Source: Runella aurantiaca (lineage in GTDB: Bacteria > Bacteroidota > Bacteroidia > Cytophagales > Spirosomataceae). Taken from it: a DNA stretch of 64,000 nucleotides. The stretch's first letter is position 1. Every line of letters begins with the position of its first letter. The DNA is taken from positions 50,350 to 114,349 of the forward strand of contig NZ_QPIW01000021.1 of the NCBI RefSeq assembly GCF_003339505.1. The letters are read 5' to 3'. Below the pieces are notes generated by a model. That model did not search any database. It saw only the letters and a list, made by a program, of their open reading frames with translations, and was not told the DNA's origin. Shown one piece after another: positions 16,564 to 25,179 of the stretch. Position numbers and translations under genes: made by a program.

Positions 16564-18684
16564 ATGACAGCATCCCAATTTATTGCTCCTATTGTAGGAG
16601 TCAGTGAGCGTCAGGCCCACAACACGATTACGTTATTTGATGAAGGAGCCACGGTCCCGTTCATCGCGCGTTACCGTAAAGAAATGACCGGACAGCTTGA
16701 CGAAGTCCAAATCAACGCCATTAAAGAGCAATATCAGAAATTTCAGGAGGTTTTGAAGCGCCGAGAGGCCATGTTGAAAAGCATCGAAGAGCAGGGGAAA
16801 CTCACGCCCGAACTGCGCAAACGTCTCGAAGAAACCTACGTTTTGCAAACGTTGGAGGATATTTATTTGCCTTACAAACAAAAGCGTAAAACCCGTGCTT
16901 CGATGGCCATTGAAAAAGGCCTTGAACCTTTGGCACAGGTGATTTTTGCGGGAAAAGAAGCCAATCCTGAGCGCAAAGCCGAGCAGTTTTTGAACGATAA
17001 AGTCACCACCATCGACGATGCCTTGCAGGGCGCGCGGGATATTATGGCCGAGTGGATGTCTGAAAATGTGGATGCTCGCAATAAAATCCGTTATGCTTTT
17101 GAACGTACGGCGCAAGTTTCGTCTAAAGTGAAGAAAAACAAGCAGGAAGAAGGGGCAAAGTACCGCGATTATTTCGATTTCAGCGAGCCGCTCAACAAGA
17201 TTCCGTCGCACCGTTTGTTGGCACTGCGTCGTGGTGAAGAAGAAGGTTTTTTGAGCGTAGATATTTCTCCCGATGAAGAAATGGCCATCGACCTGCTCGA
17301 CCGTCTGTTTATCAAAGGGTTGCCTGCCTGCAAAGACCAACTGGAACTCACGGTTTCGGACGCTTACAAACGCCTTTTGAAGCCCGGCATCGAAACAGAA
17401 TTTACCAATAATTCAAAGGAAAAAGCCGACCGCTACGCTATACAGGTCTTTACCGAAAACCTGCGTCAATTGCTGTTGGCGTCGCCTTTGGGCCAGAAAC
17501 GGGTATTGGCCATTGACCCTGGATACCGTACTGGTTGCAAAGTTGTGTGCTTGGATTCGCAGGGAAATCTGTTGGCCGATACCGTAATTTATCCGTTTGA
17601 CAAAGCAATGGAGGCGGAAGCCACTGTTAAAAGTTACCTCCAAAAACACCAAATTGACGCCATCGCCATCGGAAATGGCACCGCTGGCCGCGAAACCGAA
17701 GATTTTATTAAAAGAATCATCGCGGCCCAATCATCCGAGAAAGCCGTAGGGCTATTTATGGTTTCTGAGCAAGGTGCTTCCATTTATTCCGCCTCCGACG
17801 TAGCGCGGGAGGAGTTCCCTACCAAGGACGTCACCGTTCGCGGGGCCATTTCCATCGGTCGTCGATTGATGGACCCCTTGGCTGAATTGGTAAAAATTGA
17901 CCCCAAATCCATCGGTGTGGGCCAATACCAGCACGATGTGGATCAGGGAATGCTCAAAACGGCGCTGGATACCGTGGTCGAAAGTTGCGTAAACTCCGTA
18001 GGTGTCAATCTCAATACTGCCAGTAAGCACTTGTTGCAATACGTCTCGGGCTTGGGGGCATCTTTAGCAAAAAATATTGTGGAATACCGCGCCCAAAATG
18101 GCGATTTTAAATCCCGTCAACAATTGATGAAAGTGCCGCGTTTGGGTGGGAAAGCTTTTGAACAGTGCGCCGGGTTTTTGCGCATCGAAAATGCCGCTAA
18201 TCCCTTGGACAACAGCGCTGTTCACCCCGAAAGCTATCCCGTAGTGGAAAAAATGGCCAAAGATTTGGGTACCAACGTGGCCGAATTGATGAAGAAGCCC
18301 GAACTTCGCCGCCAAATCAGCCCGCAGAAATACGTCGGCGAAACCGTCGGTTTGCTGACGTTGCAGGACATTCTCAAAGAGTTGGAAAAACCCTCCCGCG
18401 ACCCGCGTGAAGCCATCACCGCGTTTGAGTTCGACAGCCGCGTGCGCAAACCCGAAGACTTGCATGAAGGGATGATTTTGCCGGGCATCGTGACCAACAT
18501 TACCGCTTTTGGGGCATTTGTGGATATTGGCGTCAAGCAAGACGGCTTGGTTCACGTCTCACAAATGGCGAATCGTTTTATTAAAGACCCCAATGAGGTG
18601 GTCAAACTACAACAACACGTCACGGTCAAAGTGGTGGAAGTAGACTTGTCGCGGAAACGTATTGCACTGACAATGAAGATGTAG
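16564..18684 (+). CDS. tex: Tex-family RNA-binding transcription accessory protein
   Basis: A 706-residue Tex protein, a cytoplasmic nucleic-acid-binding factor. Domains appear in order: the N-terminal helical region with GATVPFIARYRKEMTG, the YqgF-like RNase H-fold domain starting VLAIDPGYRTGCKV, a helix-hairpin-helix pair (LNTASKHLLQYVSGLG and LMKVPRLGGKAFEQCAGFLR), and a C-terminal S1 domain (GIVTNITAFGAFVDIGV). All expected modules are present and the length is close to the family norm of 700-780. It stands alone and is followed by a long inverted repeat. Confidence 0.96.
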   Translation: MTASQFIAPIVGVSERQAHNTITLFDEGATVPFIARYRKEMTGQLDEVQINAIKEQYQKFQEVLKRREAMLKSIEEQGKLTPELRKRLEETYVLQTLEDIYLPYKQKRKTRASMAIEKGLEPLAQVIFAGKEANPERKAEQFLNDKVTTIDDALQGARDIMAEWMSENVDARNKIRYAFERTAQVSSKVKKNKQEEGAKYRDYFDFSEPLNKIPSHRLLALRRGEEEGFLSVDISPDEEMAIDLLDRLFIKGLPACKDQLELTVSDAYKRLLKPGIETEFTNNSKEKADRYAIQVFTENLRQLLLASPLGQKRVLAIDPGYRTGCKVVCLDSQGNLLADTVIYPFDKAMEAEATVKSYLQKHQIDAIAIGNGTAGRETEDFIKRIIAAQSSEKAVGLFMVSEQGASIYSASDVAREEFPTKDVTVRGAISIGRRLMDPLAELVKIDPKSIGVGQYQHDVDQGMLKTALDTVVESCVNSVGVNLNTASKHLLQYVSGLGASLAKNIVEYRAQNGDFKSRQQLMKVPRLGGKAFEQCAGFLRIENAANPLDNSAVHPESYPVVEKMAKDLGTNVAELMKKPELRRQISPQKYVGETVGLLTLQDILKELEKPSRDPREAITAFEFDSRVRKPEDLHEGMILPGIVTNITAFGAFVDIGVKQDGLVHVSQMANRFIKDPNEVVKLQQHVTVKVVEVDLSRKRIALTMKM

Positions 18685-18692
18685 TAAAAAAG

Positions 18693-18750
18693 AACGTCGG
18701 CTAGGTTTAAAACGGCGTACAGTGCCCCCGTTTTAAACCTAGCCGACGTT
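18693..18750. repeat. Perfect 23-bp inverted repeat between convergent genes
   Basis: Arms 18693-18715 and 18728-18750 are exact reverse complements (left arm begins AACGTCGGCTAGG and ends AAAACGG) around a 12-base loop. It sits between the converging tex and M16 genes, so it probably ends transcription from both sides. It lacks a good U-run and is unusually long for an intrinsic terminator, so it may be a dispersed palindromic repeat that has been put to that use. Confidence 0.85.
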
Positions 18751-18760
18751 AGCAAAGATT

Positions 18761-21664
18761 CTAATTCTTCGGCTGTCCACCCGATAATGAACCTGCTTTG
18801 GCTGGAGGGGCGGGAGAAGTAGTGCCAGCAGTCACTGGATTTCCTTCCTTATCCAACTCGATCAATTCGTATCCCAAACGCGATAAGCCTGGTTTGATCA
18901 GGTTTTTGTCACCAACAACGGTAATCACCATTTTATCGATCGGAAGGCGCTTGCGGGCAATGGCCTTGATGTCTTCTTTGGTGATTTTTTTCAGGATATC
19001 ACTTTGTTGCTCCACAAAGTTTCGGGGTAGATTGTAGTCAATAATTTGGCTAAGGAAAATAGCTTTTTGGAGCGAGGTCTCATACCTTAACGCATCCCGT
19101 TGTCCAATCGAGCTTTTGGTAAATGCCAATTCATCGTCGGTAATGCCATCTTTGCCGTAGTTGGTGATTTCTTTGATGAACTCAACCACCGAGCTATCCG
19201 TTGCGGCTGCTTTCACCCCTGCCTGCGCCGTAAATACTGCGGGTAGCCGACTGCCCGCAAATGATGACCGGGCACCATACGTAAAACCTTTGTCTTCGCG
19301 CAGGTTGAGGTTGATGCGGCTGCTGAAGGCTCCGCCCAAAATGTAGTTGGCCAGGCCAGTGCGGTAATAGTCGCCCGTAGCGTCATAAGGCATATCGGTC
19401 ACGTACCCAATCCGAATTTCCGACTGTGCCGCTTTGCCTTTGTCGATCAGATAAATGCGGGTCTTGTCAATGGGCTTGGCCGTGGCGGGAGTCGGAATGG
19501 TGACTGGTTTGGCGGCCCATTTACTCAGGAAACCTAGCTTAGGCATCACTGCGCTTTGTTCAACATCGCCCACAATGACCAGATTGGCAACCGAGGGCGA
19601 CAGGTTTTTTTCGTAAAAGGCCTTGACATCTTCCAGCGTAATGCTTTCTACAGTTTTGGAAGTGCCGCTCACCGGAATGGAACGGATGTCATTTTCGCCA
19701 AACAGCAGTCGGTTATAGGCTTTGTTGGCAATAACCACCGGCTGAGTACTTTGATTCTGGATGTTTTCCAGCAACTGTTTTTTGAGGCGCGAAAAGTCTT
19801 CAGTGGCAAATTTTGGTCGAAATAATTTTTCTTCGAGCAAGGCAAGGGTAGCATCAAGGTTTTTGGTCAATGACTCCACTGAAATGCTGATTTCGTTGGT
19901 GGCGGCCCCAATGGAGATGCTGCTGCCCAGTTTTTCAAGTCGGTTATTTATTTCTTCCGACGTAAAATTTTGGGTGGCTTCGTTCATCATAGAGGCTGTT
20001 AATTGCGCAATCCCCGCTTTGGTTAAGTCATTGGCCGATAGCAAGTGGCCACCTTTGATGGATAACAGCAGCGTTACGGTTGGAATTTCGTCGTTACGAA
20101 CACCGATCATTTTAAGGCCATTGGGCAGTTTTTCAGCCCAGAAGGGCGGAACCTTTGTGGCTGGGTTGGGACCAGGGGCGGGTTTTTTGCTACGGTCAAA
20201 CGAATCCTTTGGTTTTTTGTACGTTAGTCCTTCGTAGCCATAGTTTGGCGATTGGTAGCCTTCTGACGATGCTGTGTAATTGTCGGCATGGGCCACTATG
20301 TCTTTTTTGCCCGTGGGATAAACGGTCAGAATAACGGCGCTTTTGCCTTTGATATATTGATTATACACCCTCATCACATCAGCTTTGGTTAGCTTTTGAA
20401 TTTCTTTTAACTCCTGAGGCAGGTAGTTTGCGGTGGGGGCAAAGGTCTGATACGCCGCCAATCGCGAGACTTTACCCGATACACTCGACAGCCCTTCGAT
20501 CAGGTTGGTTTCGCGGGTGGCTTTGAATTGTGCAATATCATCGTCGGTCACACCGCGCGCTTCAAATTCGGCCAAGGTACGGCGGAGCAGTGCTTCTGCG
20601 CTGTCGAGGCGCATGGTAGGAAAGGGGAGTAGCGTAATCGTAAATTCCCCCGCCAATTCGGTCGTCGGATGGCTGGCGTTCGACTGCGTTGCTTTTTCTG
20701 ACTTTACGAAGTTCTTGTACAACAGCGAGTTACGACCACCGCCGAGAATGTCGGCCAATGCATCTAGTGCGGCCTCATCTGGATGATACAGCGGAACTGT
20801 GGGGTACGTCACCCGCAGCATTGGAAAACGAATGTTATCTTCATACGATACATACCGGTTTTTGTCTAATATCGCAGGTGGAACGGTGGTTTTTGTAACG
20901 GCTGGACCTTTGGGAATAGAGCCAAAGTATTTTTCGGCCAATTGAACTACCTGTGCGGCGGTAACATCCCCGCCCACCGTCAAAACGGCATTATTGGGAC
21001 CGTACCAGCGCAGAAAAAAGTTCTTGAGGTCATTGACGTTTACCCGGTTTAGGTCTTCAAGGTAGCCGATGGTCAGCCATGAATAAGGATGGCCGTAAGG
21101 ATAAAGGTTTTTAGCAGTGGTTTCACCGGCCAGCCCATACGGCCGGTTATCGTAGTTCTGACCCCTTTCGTTTTTTACCGTAGCCCGCTGAATTTCAAAT
21201 TTTTTCTGGGTAACGGCATCCAACAGAAATCCCATACGGTCGGCTTCGAGCCACAGCGCCCGTTCCAACTGATTGCTGGGCAGGGTTTCGTAGTAGTTGG
21301 TCCGGTCGCGGTTGGTAGAGCCGTTCAGCGTGCCGCCCGCTTCGGTTACGAGCTTGAAGTGCTCGTCGTCGGCTACGTGGTCGGAGCCCTGAAACATCAT
21401 GTGCTCAAAAAAGTGGGCAAAGCCGGATTTGCCGATTTCTTCGCGGGCCGAGCCTACATGATAGGTGACATCCACGTGGACGACTGGGTCCGAGTGGTCT
21501 TCATGGACAATAACAGTTAGTCCGTTTGATAACACGTACTTCTCGTACGGAATCACCAACTCGTTGCCTTTACGGGTTACTTTTTCAATTGACTTAGTTT
21601 GTGAGAAGACTCCGTGTGCAATGCACAGACAAAATAGCAGGGAGAATGAAGTGGTTAGACGCAT
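18761..21664 (-). CDS. Exported M16-family zinc metalloprotease (pitrilysin type)
   Basis: A 967-residue periplasmic or surface peptidase with a signal peptide ending about residue 21 (HGVFSQ). The inverted zinc motif HFFEH is at residues 84-88, with the downstream Glu expected in the NERGQNYDN region. The protein has two M16 halves: an active N-half and an inactive C-half beginning near KLPNGLKMIGVRNDE. The tail is Pro/Ala-rich (SPAPPAKAGSLSGG). Such enzymes form a clam shell and degrade peptides or oligopeptides. No cognate gene is adjacent. Confidence 0.93.
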   Translation of the reverse strand: MRLTTSFSLLFCLCIAHGVFSQTKSIEKVTRKGNELVIPYEKYVLSNGLTVIVHEDHSDPVVHVDVTYHVGSAREEIGKSGFAHFFEHMMFQGSDHVADDEHFKLVTEAGGTLNGSTNRDRTNYYETLPSNQLERALWLEADRMGFLLDAVTQKKFEIQRATVKNERGQNYDNRPYGLAGETTAKNLYPYGHPYSWLTIGYLEDLNRVNVNDLKNFFLRWYGPNNAVLTVGGDVTAAQVVQLAEKYFGSIPKGPAVTKTTVPPAILDKNRYVSYEDNIRFPMLRVTYPTVPLYHPDEAALDALADILGGGRNSLLYKNFVKSEKATQSNASHPTTELAGEFTITLLPFPTMRLDSAEALLRRTLAEFEARGVTDDDIAQFKATRETNLIEGLSSVSGKVSRLAAYQTFAPTANYLPQELKEIQKLTKADVMRVYNQYIKGKSAVILTVYPTGKKDIVAHADNYTASSEGYQSPNYGYEGLTYKKPKDSFDRSKKPAPGPNPATKVPPFWAEKLPNGLKMIGVRNDEIPTVTLLLSIKGGHLLSANDLTKAGIAQLTASMMNEATQNFTSEEINNRLEKLGSSISIGAATNEISISVESLTKNLDATLALLEEKLFRPKFATEDFSRLKKQLLENIQNQSTQPVVIANKAYNRLLFGENDIRSIPVSGTSKTVESITLEDVKAFYEKNLSPSVANLVIVGDVEQSAVMPKLGFLSKWAAKPVTIPTPATAKPIDKTRIYLIDKGKAAQSEIRIGYVTDMPYDATGDYYRTGLANYILGGAFSSRINLNLREDKGFTYGARSSFAGSRLPAVFTAQAGVKAAATDSSVVEFIKEITNYGKDGITDDELAFTKSSIGQRDALRYETSLQKAIFLSQIIDYNLPRNFVEQQSDILKKITKEDIKAIARKRLPIDKMVITVVGDKNLIKPGLSRLGYELIELDKEGNPVTAGTTSPAPPAKAGSLSGGQPKN

Positions 21665-21757
21665 TGTATCGGAAATAGAATTGTGGAAAATTTCCTAAAG
21701 TTAACCAAAATCCCCTAACTAATGTTTAGGCCTGCTAGCGGGCAGTGAGACGTAATA

Positions 21758-22333
21758 TTAGTGGAGTATTCGTTTGTTTATATCAGTGACGTTGCGCATG
21801 GCCTGCCTGATATGTCGTTCATTATGTGCAATGACAAACTGGAATACATCACCCAGTTTCAGCGTGATAAAACGCGCAATAGAAATGGGGATTCGGATGG
21901 CGTTTAGATCAGTTGAACGAGCTTCTTTTAAATAAATCAGTAAATTTTCCTGTTGCTGAATAAATTCGGCTACTACCGCATAAGCATCTAAGTCGGGTGC
22001 GGGAATGTGCCCTTTAAATGCTTTGTATTTCTTTTTGCCCGTTTCGGGGTCCATCATTTTGATGAAATAAGCCCCAAGCCAAGAACTTTTAAAGGTGTCT
22101 TTGGGCGGCAAATGAATGTTTTTTGCAATTCCTTGCTGAATTTTGGGTAGATAATAGTGCCCATAGCTATTGAGATGGTCTAGACACTGCGCGATGCTCC
22201 AACCACCATTGTAGGCGGGCTGGAGCAAATCGTGCGCGGTCATGTTTTGAAAATGTCGGATAGCCTGCTGTAAGTGACCATCCACGAGGTGTTCGAGGCT
22301 GTTCAATAATTGTTCTTTGGGGAGTGTTTCCAT
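21758..22333 (-). CDS. DinB-like (YfiT/DinB superfamily) protein
   Basis: A 191-residue four-helix-bundle protein of the DinB superfamily, whose members bind a metal through three histidines and often act as thiol transferases or hydrolases. The typical pattern is visible as WSIAQCLDHLNSYGHYYLP in the first half and a final FVIAHNERHIRQAMR. The ATG at 22333 (METLPKEQL) gives a domain-sized product; the open frame extends 21 codons further. It follows the Crp-like gene on the same strand and could be its partner, but no function can be assigned. Confidence 0.8.
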   Translation of the reverse strand: METLPKEQLLNSLEHLVDGHLQQAIRHFQNMTAHDLLQPAYNGGWSIAQCLDHLNSYGHYYLPKIQQGIAKNIHLPPKDTFKSSWLGAYFIKMMDPETGKKKYKAFKGHIPAPDLDAYAVVAEFIQQQENLLIYLKEARSTDLNAIRIPISIARFITLKLGDVFQFVIAHNERHIRQAMRNVTDINKRILH

Positions 22334-22399
22334 GGTTGTTATTTTATGGTCACAAAATTGGGGCGCTTTGCCCAAACAATTATTGGTATTTACCAAGAT

Positions 22400-22987
22400 T
22401 TAATCCATTTTCACTTTGTTCATGAGTTTACTAAAATTGGTCGCATCCATGCCCAGATAATTGGCCAGGTACTTGTGCGGAACCAATTGTAAAATATGAG
22501 GACTGCGTTGCAATAGTCGCCGGAAACGTTCTTCGGTACTGAAGCATTGCAATTCAACGAGCCGCTCCAATACTCCCGTAAGTGCTCCCGTAATGCCTTG
22601 TCGGATAAGGAGTTCAATAGCAGGATGGGATTGCATTAACGTTTGCAAGTCGTGATAAGAAGCCCTTAAAAAAACGGAGGAGGTCAGGGTTTCGTAAGAA
22701 TAACGCGACGGTTGTTGTAACATCAGCGCGTCGAGTACCCCACCAAACGACGGCGCATAGGTAAAAACCAGCGTTGCTTCGCGGTGTTGTTCGTCAAAAT
22801 AATAAACGCGCTGCACGCCTTCAACAACAAAATACAAATACTTTTCCTTCTCGCCTGCGGCCGTAATGACCTCTTTGCGTTTGGCCGAAAAAGGTTTCCA
22901 AATTTTAGAAAAAGCATCCCATTCCTCGTCCGAAAGCGGCTGAATCGAAAGCGTAAGTTGTTTTAAAGAATCAAGGGCAATTTGCAT
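22400..22987 (-). CDS. Crp/Fnr-family transcriptional regulator
   Basis: A 195-residue regulator with an N-terminal cyclic-nucleotide-binding-like beta barrel (KYLYFVVEGVQRVYYFDE) and a short C-terminal winged helix (VPHKYLANYLGMDATNFSKLMNK). It has no cysteine cluster, so it is not an Fnr-type oxygen sensor. Proteins of this layout are common in Bacteroidota and usually have unknown ligands. The DNA-binding helix is at the very end, which makes the protein slightly shorter than classical Crp. The DinB-like gene lies 66 bp downstream on the same strand. Confidence 0.88.
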   Translation of the reverse strand: MQIALDSLKQLTLSIQPLSDEEWDAFSKIWKPFSAKRKEVITAAGEKEKYLYFVVEGVQRVYYFDEQHREATLVFTYAPSFGGVLDALMLQQPSRYSYETLTSSVFLRASYHDLQTLMQSHPAIELLIRQGITGALTGVLERLVELQCFSTEERFRRLLQRSPHILQLVPHKYLANYLGMDATNFSKLMNKVKMD

Positions 22988-23016
22988 GGTTTTAGGGTTG
23001 ATTTCTCCGTAGAAAT

Positions 23017-24144
23017 TCAGGCCGCCAAACCCTCTTTTTTCTGTTGCTTGGCTTTTTCGCCAAAGTGCTTATCTTTTAGTTTTAAAATGGGTTTTTCAAT
23101 ATATTCAAAAGAGAGAGCCGCCATGGCAAAAGTGGCTAAAAAATTTAAACAAACGACCCACCACACAAATCGACTGGGGGTTAATTCAATGGCATGAAGT
23201 CCTTTTAAGAGCGCAGAAGCGGCCAAAAAATGATAAATATAAATCCCATAGCTGATTTTGCCGGTGTAATTAATAAAGGGATGTATACTGATTTTAGTTA
23301 ACGTTTTGGAGGGATAATAAATGCCCCACGCAATAAACCAAACAGAAAACAGTGAAACAAACGTTCTTTCAGTAATTCGGTAAAGATTGTTGTAAAGCGA
23401 GTAATAATTAAAATCTAATTCATTTTTTGAACTGTTATAATAGCCCGGCATACTACATAAATAAAGAAAAATTAATATCCCCAAAAGGGTTTTATTCGCC
23501 AATAGCTTCTTTAGCTGGTCGGGATGCTTATAATGATAATACGAGATTAACGCCCCAATACCAAAACAATCAATGCAACATTCCGTTGTGAAGTGGTTAT
23601 AGGTAAAAGGAAGCTCCAATGAAAAATACCAAAGTCGGATGGCCAAACCAGCAACAGACAAAAAGATAAAGAAAATCTTGTGAAAACGATTGGGTATCAG
23701 GTAAATAAACAGAGGGAGAAAAATATAAAATTGCTCCTGAACTGCCAATGACCACGTTTGGATGTAGTCTATGGGGTTGTTGATGGGGTCTTTGTGGTAA
23801 GCAATGATGTAGTTTTGCGTAAACGTTAGAAAATTGGTAATGTACTCACGAAAATGGTACCGATTCACAATGGCGTAAACCAACAAAACCAAAAGATAAA
23901 CGGGAAGCGTTCGTAGTAGTCTTCGCGCCAAAAAGCGGCTTGTTGTATACCAATATGATGTCTCGCTTTCTTTCCCTTTTAGCAAAGGTTCTGTCAATAA
24001 AAAGCCAGAAAGCACAAACGCAATGGTGCTGCCGAAGGGTAAAAAAGTAAAGGGGTTTTCGGCTATCCAGTGGTGCAATAAGACAATAAAAACAAAAACT
24101 ACCCTCAATAAGTCCAGGTGTGGAAAGTACTGACGTTGAGTCAT
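23017..24144 (-). CDS. Acyltransferase family 3 membrane protein (OafA/YrhL-like)
   Basis: A 375-residue integral membrane O-acyltransferase with about ten helices. The opening YFPHLDLLRVVFVFIVLLHH contains the conserved Arg and the active His of the family, followed by GSTIAFVLSGFLLTEPLL. The central SLAVQEQFYIFLPLF is the second diagnostic motif. Members acetylate or succinylate sugars on surface polysaccharides or lipids. There is no glycan cluster next to it (the one at 41131-47810 is distant), so its acceptor is unknown. The start was set at the ATG 21 bases inside the open frame. Confidence 0.92.
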   Translation of the reverse strand: MTQRQYFPHLDLLRVVFVFIVLLHHWIAENPFTFLPFGSTIAFVLSGFLLTEPLLKGKESETSYWYTTSRFLARRLLRTLPVYLLVLLVYAIVNRYHFREYITNFLTFTQNYIIAYHKDPINNPIDYIQTWSLAVQEQFYIFLPLFIYLIPNRFHKIFFIFLSVAGLAIRLWYFSLELPFTYNHFTTECCIDCFGIGALISYYHYKHPDQLKKLLANKTLLGILIFLYLCSMPGYYNSSKNELDFNYYSLYNNLYRITERTFVSLFSVWFIAWGIYYPSKTLTKISIHPFINYTGKISYGIYIYHFLAASALLKGLHAIELTPSRFVWWVVCLNFLATFAMAALSFEYIEKPILKLKDKHFGEKAKQQKKEGLAA

Positions 24145-24475
24145 TTGGAAATGGTGTCCGCCCAATGATTCTTTGATGTTTTTCTGTTAACTATAAGATT
24201 AACAGGTGATTGTGATAAGAGGTGTGGAAGCGCAATACCGATTGGGGCGTGTATCAACCAGCGTCGAACTTTTGCCAAAGGAACGGCTTCTGAAAAGAAA
24301 AGCCAAAAAAATTAGGAAATAGTTATCAAACGGTTATTTGCATAAAATGCCGTTTGACCTATGCTGAGACTTTTGAGGATATTTACGCAGAAAATTTATC
24401 CTCCGTTGCATAAATGGAGGAAAAAGAAATAAAATTATGTCTTTTTGTGAGGTCTTTTTGTTAGAAAAAAGCTAT
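24145..24475. other. 331-bp AT-rich gap
   Basis: This separates the acyltransferase start from the end of the SUMF1-like gene. It must contain the acyltransferase promoter. I see no convincing ORF; a short GAGG/CCTC-type hairpin near 24400 is weak. Confidence 0.5.
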
Positions 24476-25168
24476 CTACTCAACATCCTTAACGCAGCGA
24501 AACCCTACATTATACCGGCTGATTTTTTCGGGGTGTAAATAATACCGATGCGAGGTGCGGGTCAAGGCTTGGTCGTTAAAATTGGAGCCACCGCGCATTA
24601 CTTTGTAGGTTTCGCCGTACTGTTCCATCGGAGTGTCATTGTCAGGATAAGGCTTGTACCAGTCGGCGGTCCACTCCCACACACTGCCGGCCATGTCAAA
24701 GCAGCCGTAGGGGCTTTCTGGCTTGGCAATCGAGCCGCCTCTCGATGTTTTTTGGTCCCAAACCACAAAAGATTCATCGTAATAATTGCCCCACGGGAAA
24801 ACACGCCCGTCGGTACCTCGCGCTGCTTTTTCCCATTCTTTTTCGGTAGGTAGGCGCTTCTTTGCCCATTTGGCGTAGGCCGTTGCTTGGTGCCAAGTTA
24901 CGATTGCCGCGTTGTTTTCTTTACCCGCTGGAAATTTGAATTCGGGGTCAAATTGGGCATATTCGGCGTTGCTTACTTCATATTTATCAATGAAGAAGGC
25001 GTTGGTCATGGCCATTTGTTGGGGGCGCTCGTCGGGGTCGCCGTAGTGGCTGCCCATGATAAAAGCGCCGGCTGGCACGTACACCATGCCTTTGGGTGGG
25101 GTAGGTTGGGCCAAGGCTGATTGTGCAACAGCTAAACTGATATACAGCGCGTAAATGTATTTTTTCAT
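24476..25168 (-). CDS. Exported formylglycine-generating-enzyme-like (SUMF1) protein
   Basis: A 230-residue protein with a signal peptide (MKKYIYALYISLAVAQSALA) and a full FGE-sulfatase/SUMF1 fold. The family landmarks are MVYVPAGAFIMGS, DKYEVSNAEYAQF, AKWAKKRLPTEKEWEKAARG, PWGN, GSVWEWTADWYKPY and the final YNVGFRCVKD. No sulfatase gene is in the window, and the active-site cysteine pair of true sulfatase-activating enzymes is not evident, so another role is likely. It begins 11 bp after the stop of the upstream unknown gene, which suggests one transcript. Confidence 0.88.
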   Translation of the reverse strand: MKKYIYALYISLAVAQSALAQPTPPKGMVYVPAGAFIMGSHYGDPDERPQQMAMTNAFFIDKYEVSNAEYAQFDPEFKFPAGKENNAAIVTWHQATAYAKWAKKRLPTEKEWEKAARGTDGRVFPWGNYYDESFVVWDQKTSRGGSIAKPESPYGCFDMAGSVWEWTADWYKPYPDNDTPMEQYGETYKVMRGGSNFNDQALTRTSHRYYLHPEKISRYNVGFRCVKDVE

Positions 25169-25179
25169 CTTTGATTTCT

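Noticed and set aside
22400..22987. Fnr-type oxygen sensor
   Set aside because: The single barrel and helix-turn-helix are present, but there is no N-terminal cysteine cluster.
24476..25168. True sulfatase-activating enzyme
   Set aside because: The fold matches, but no sulfatase is nearby and the catalytic cysteine pair is not seen.
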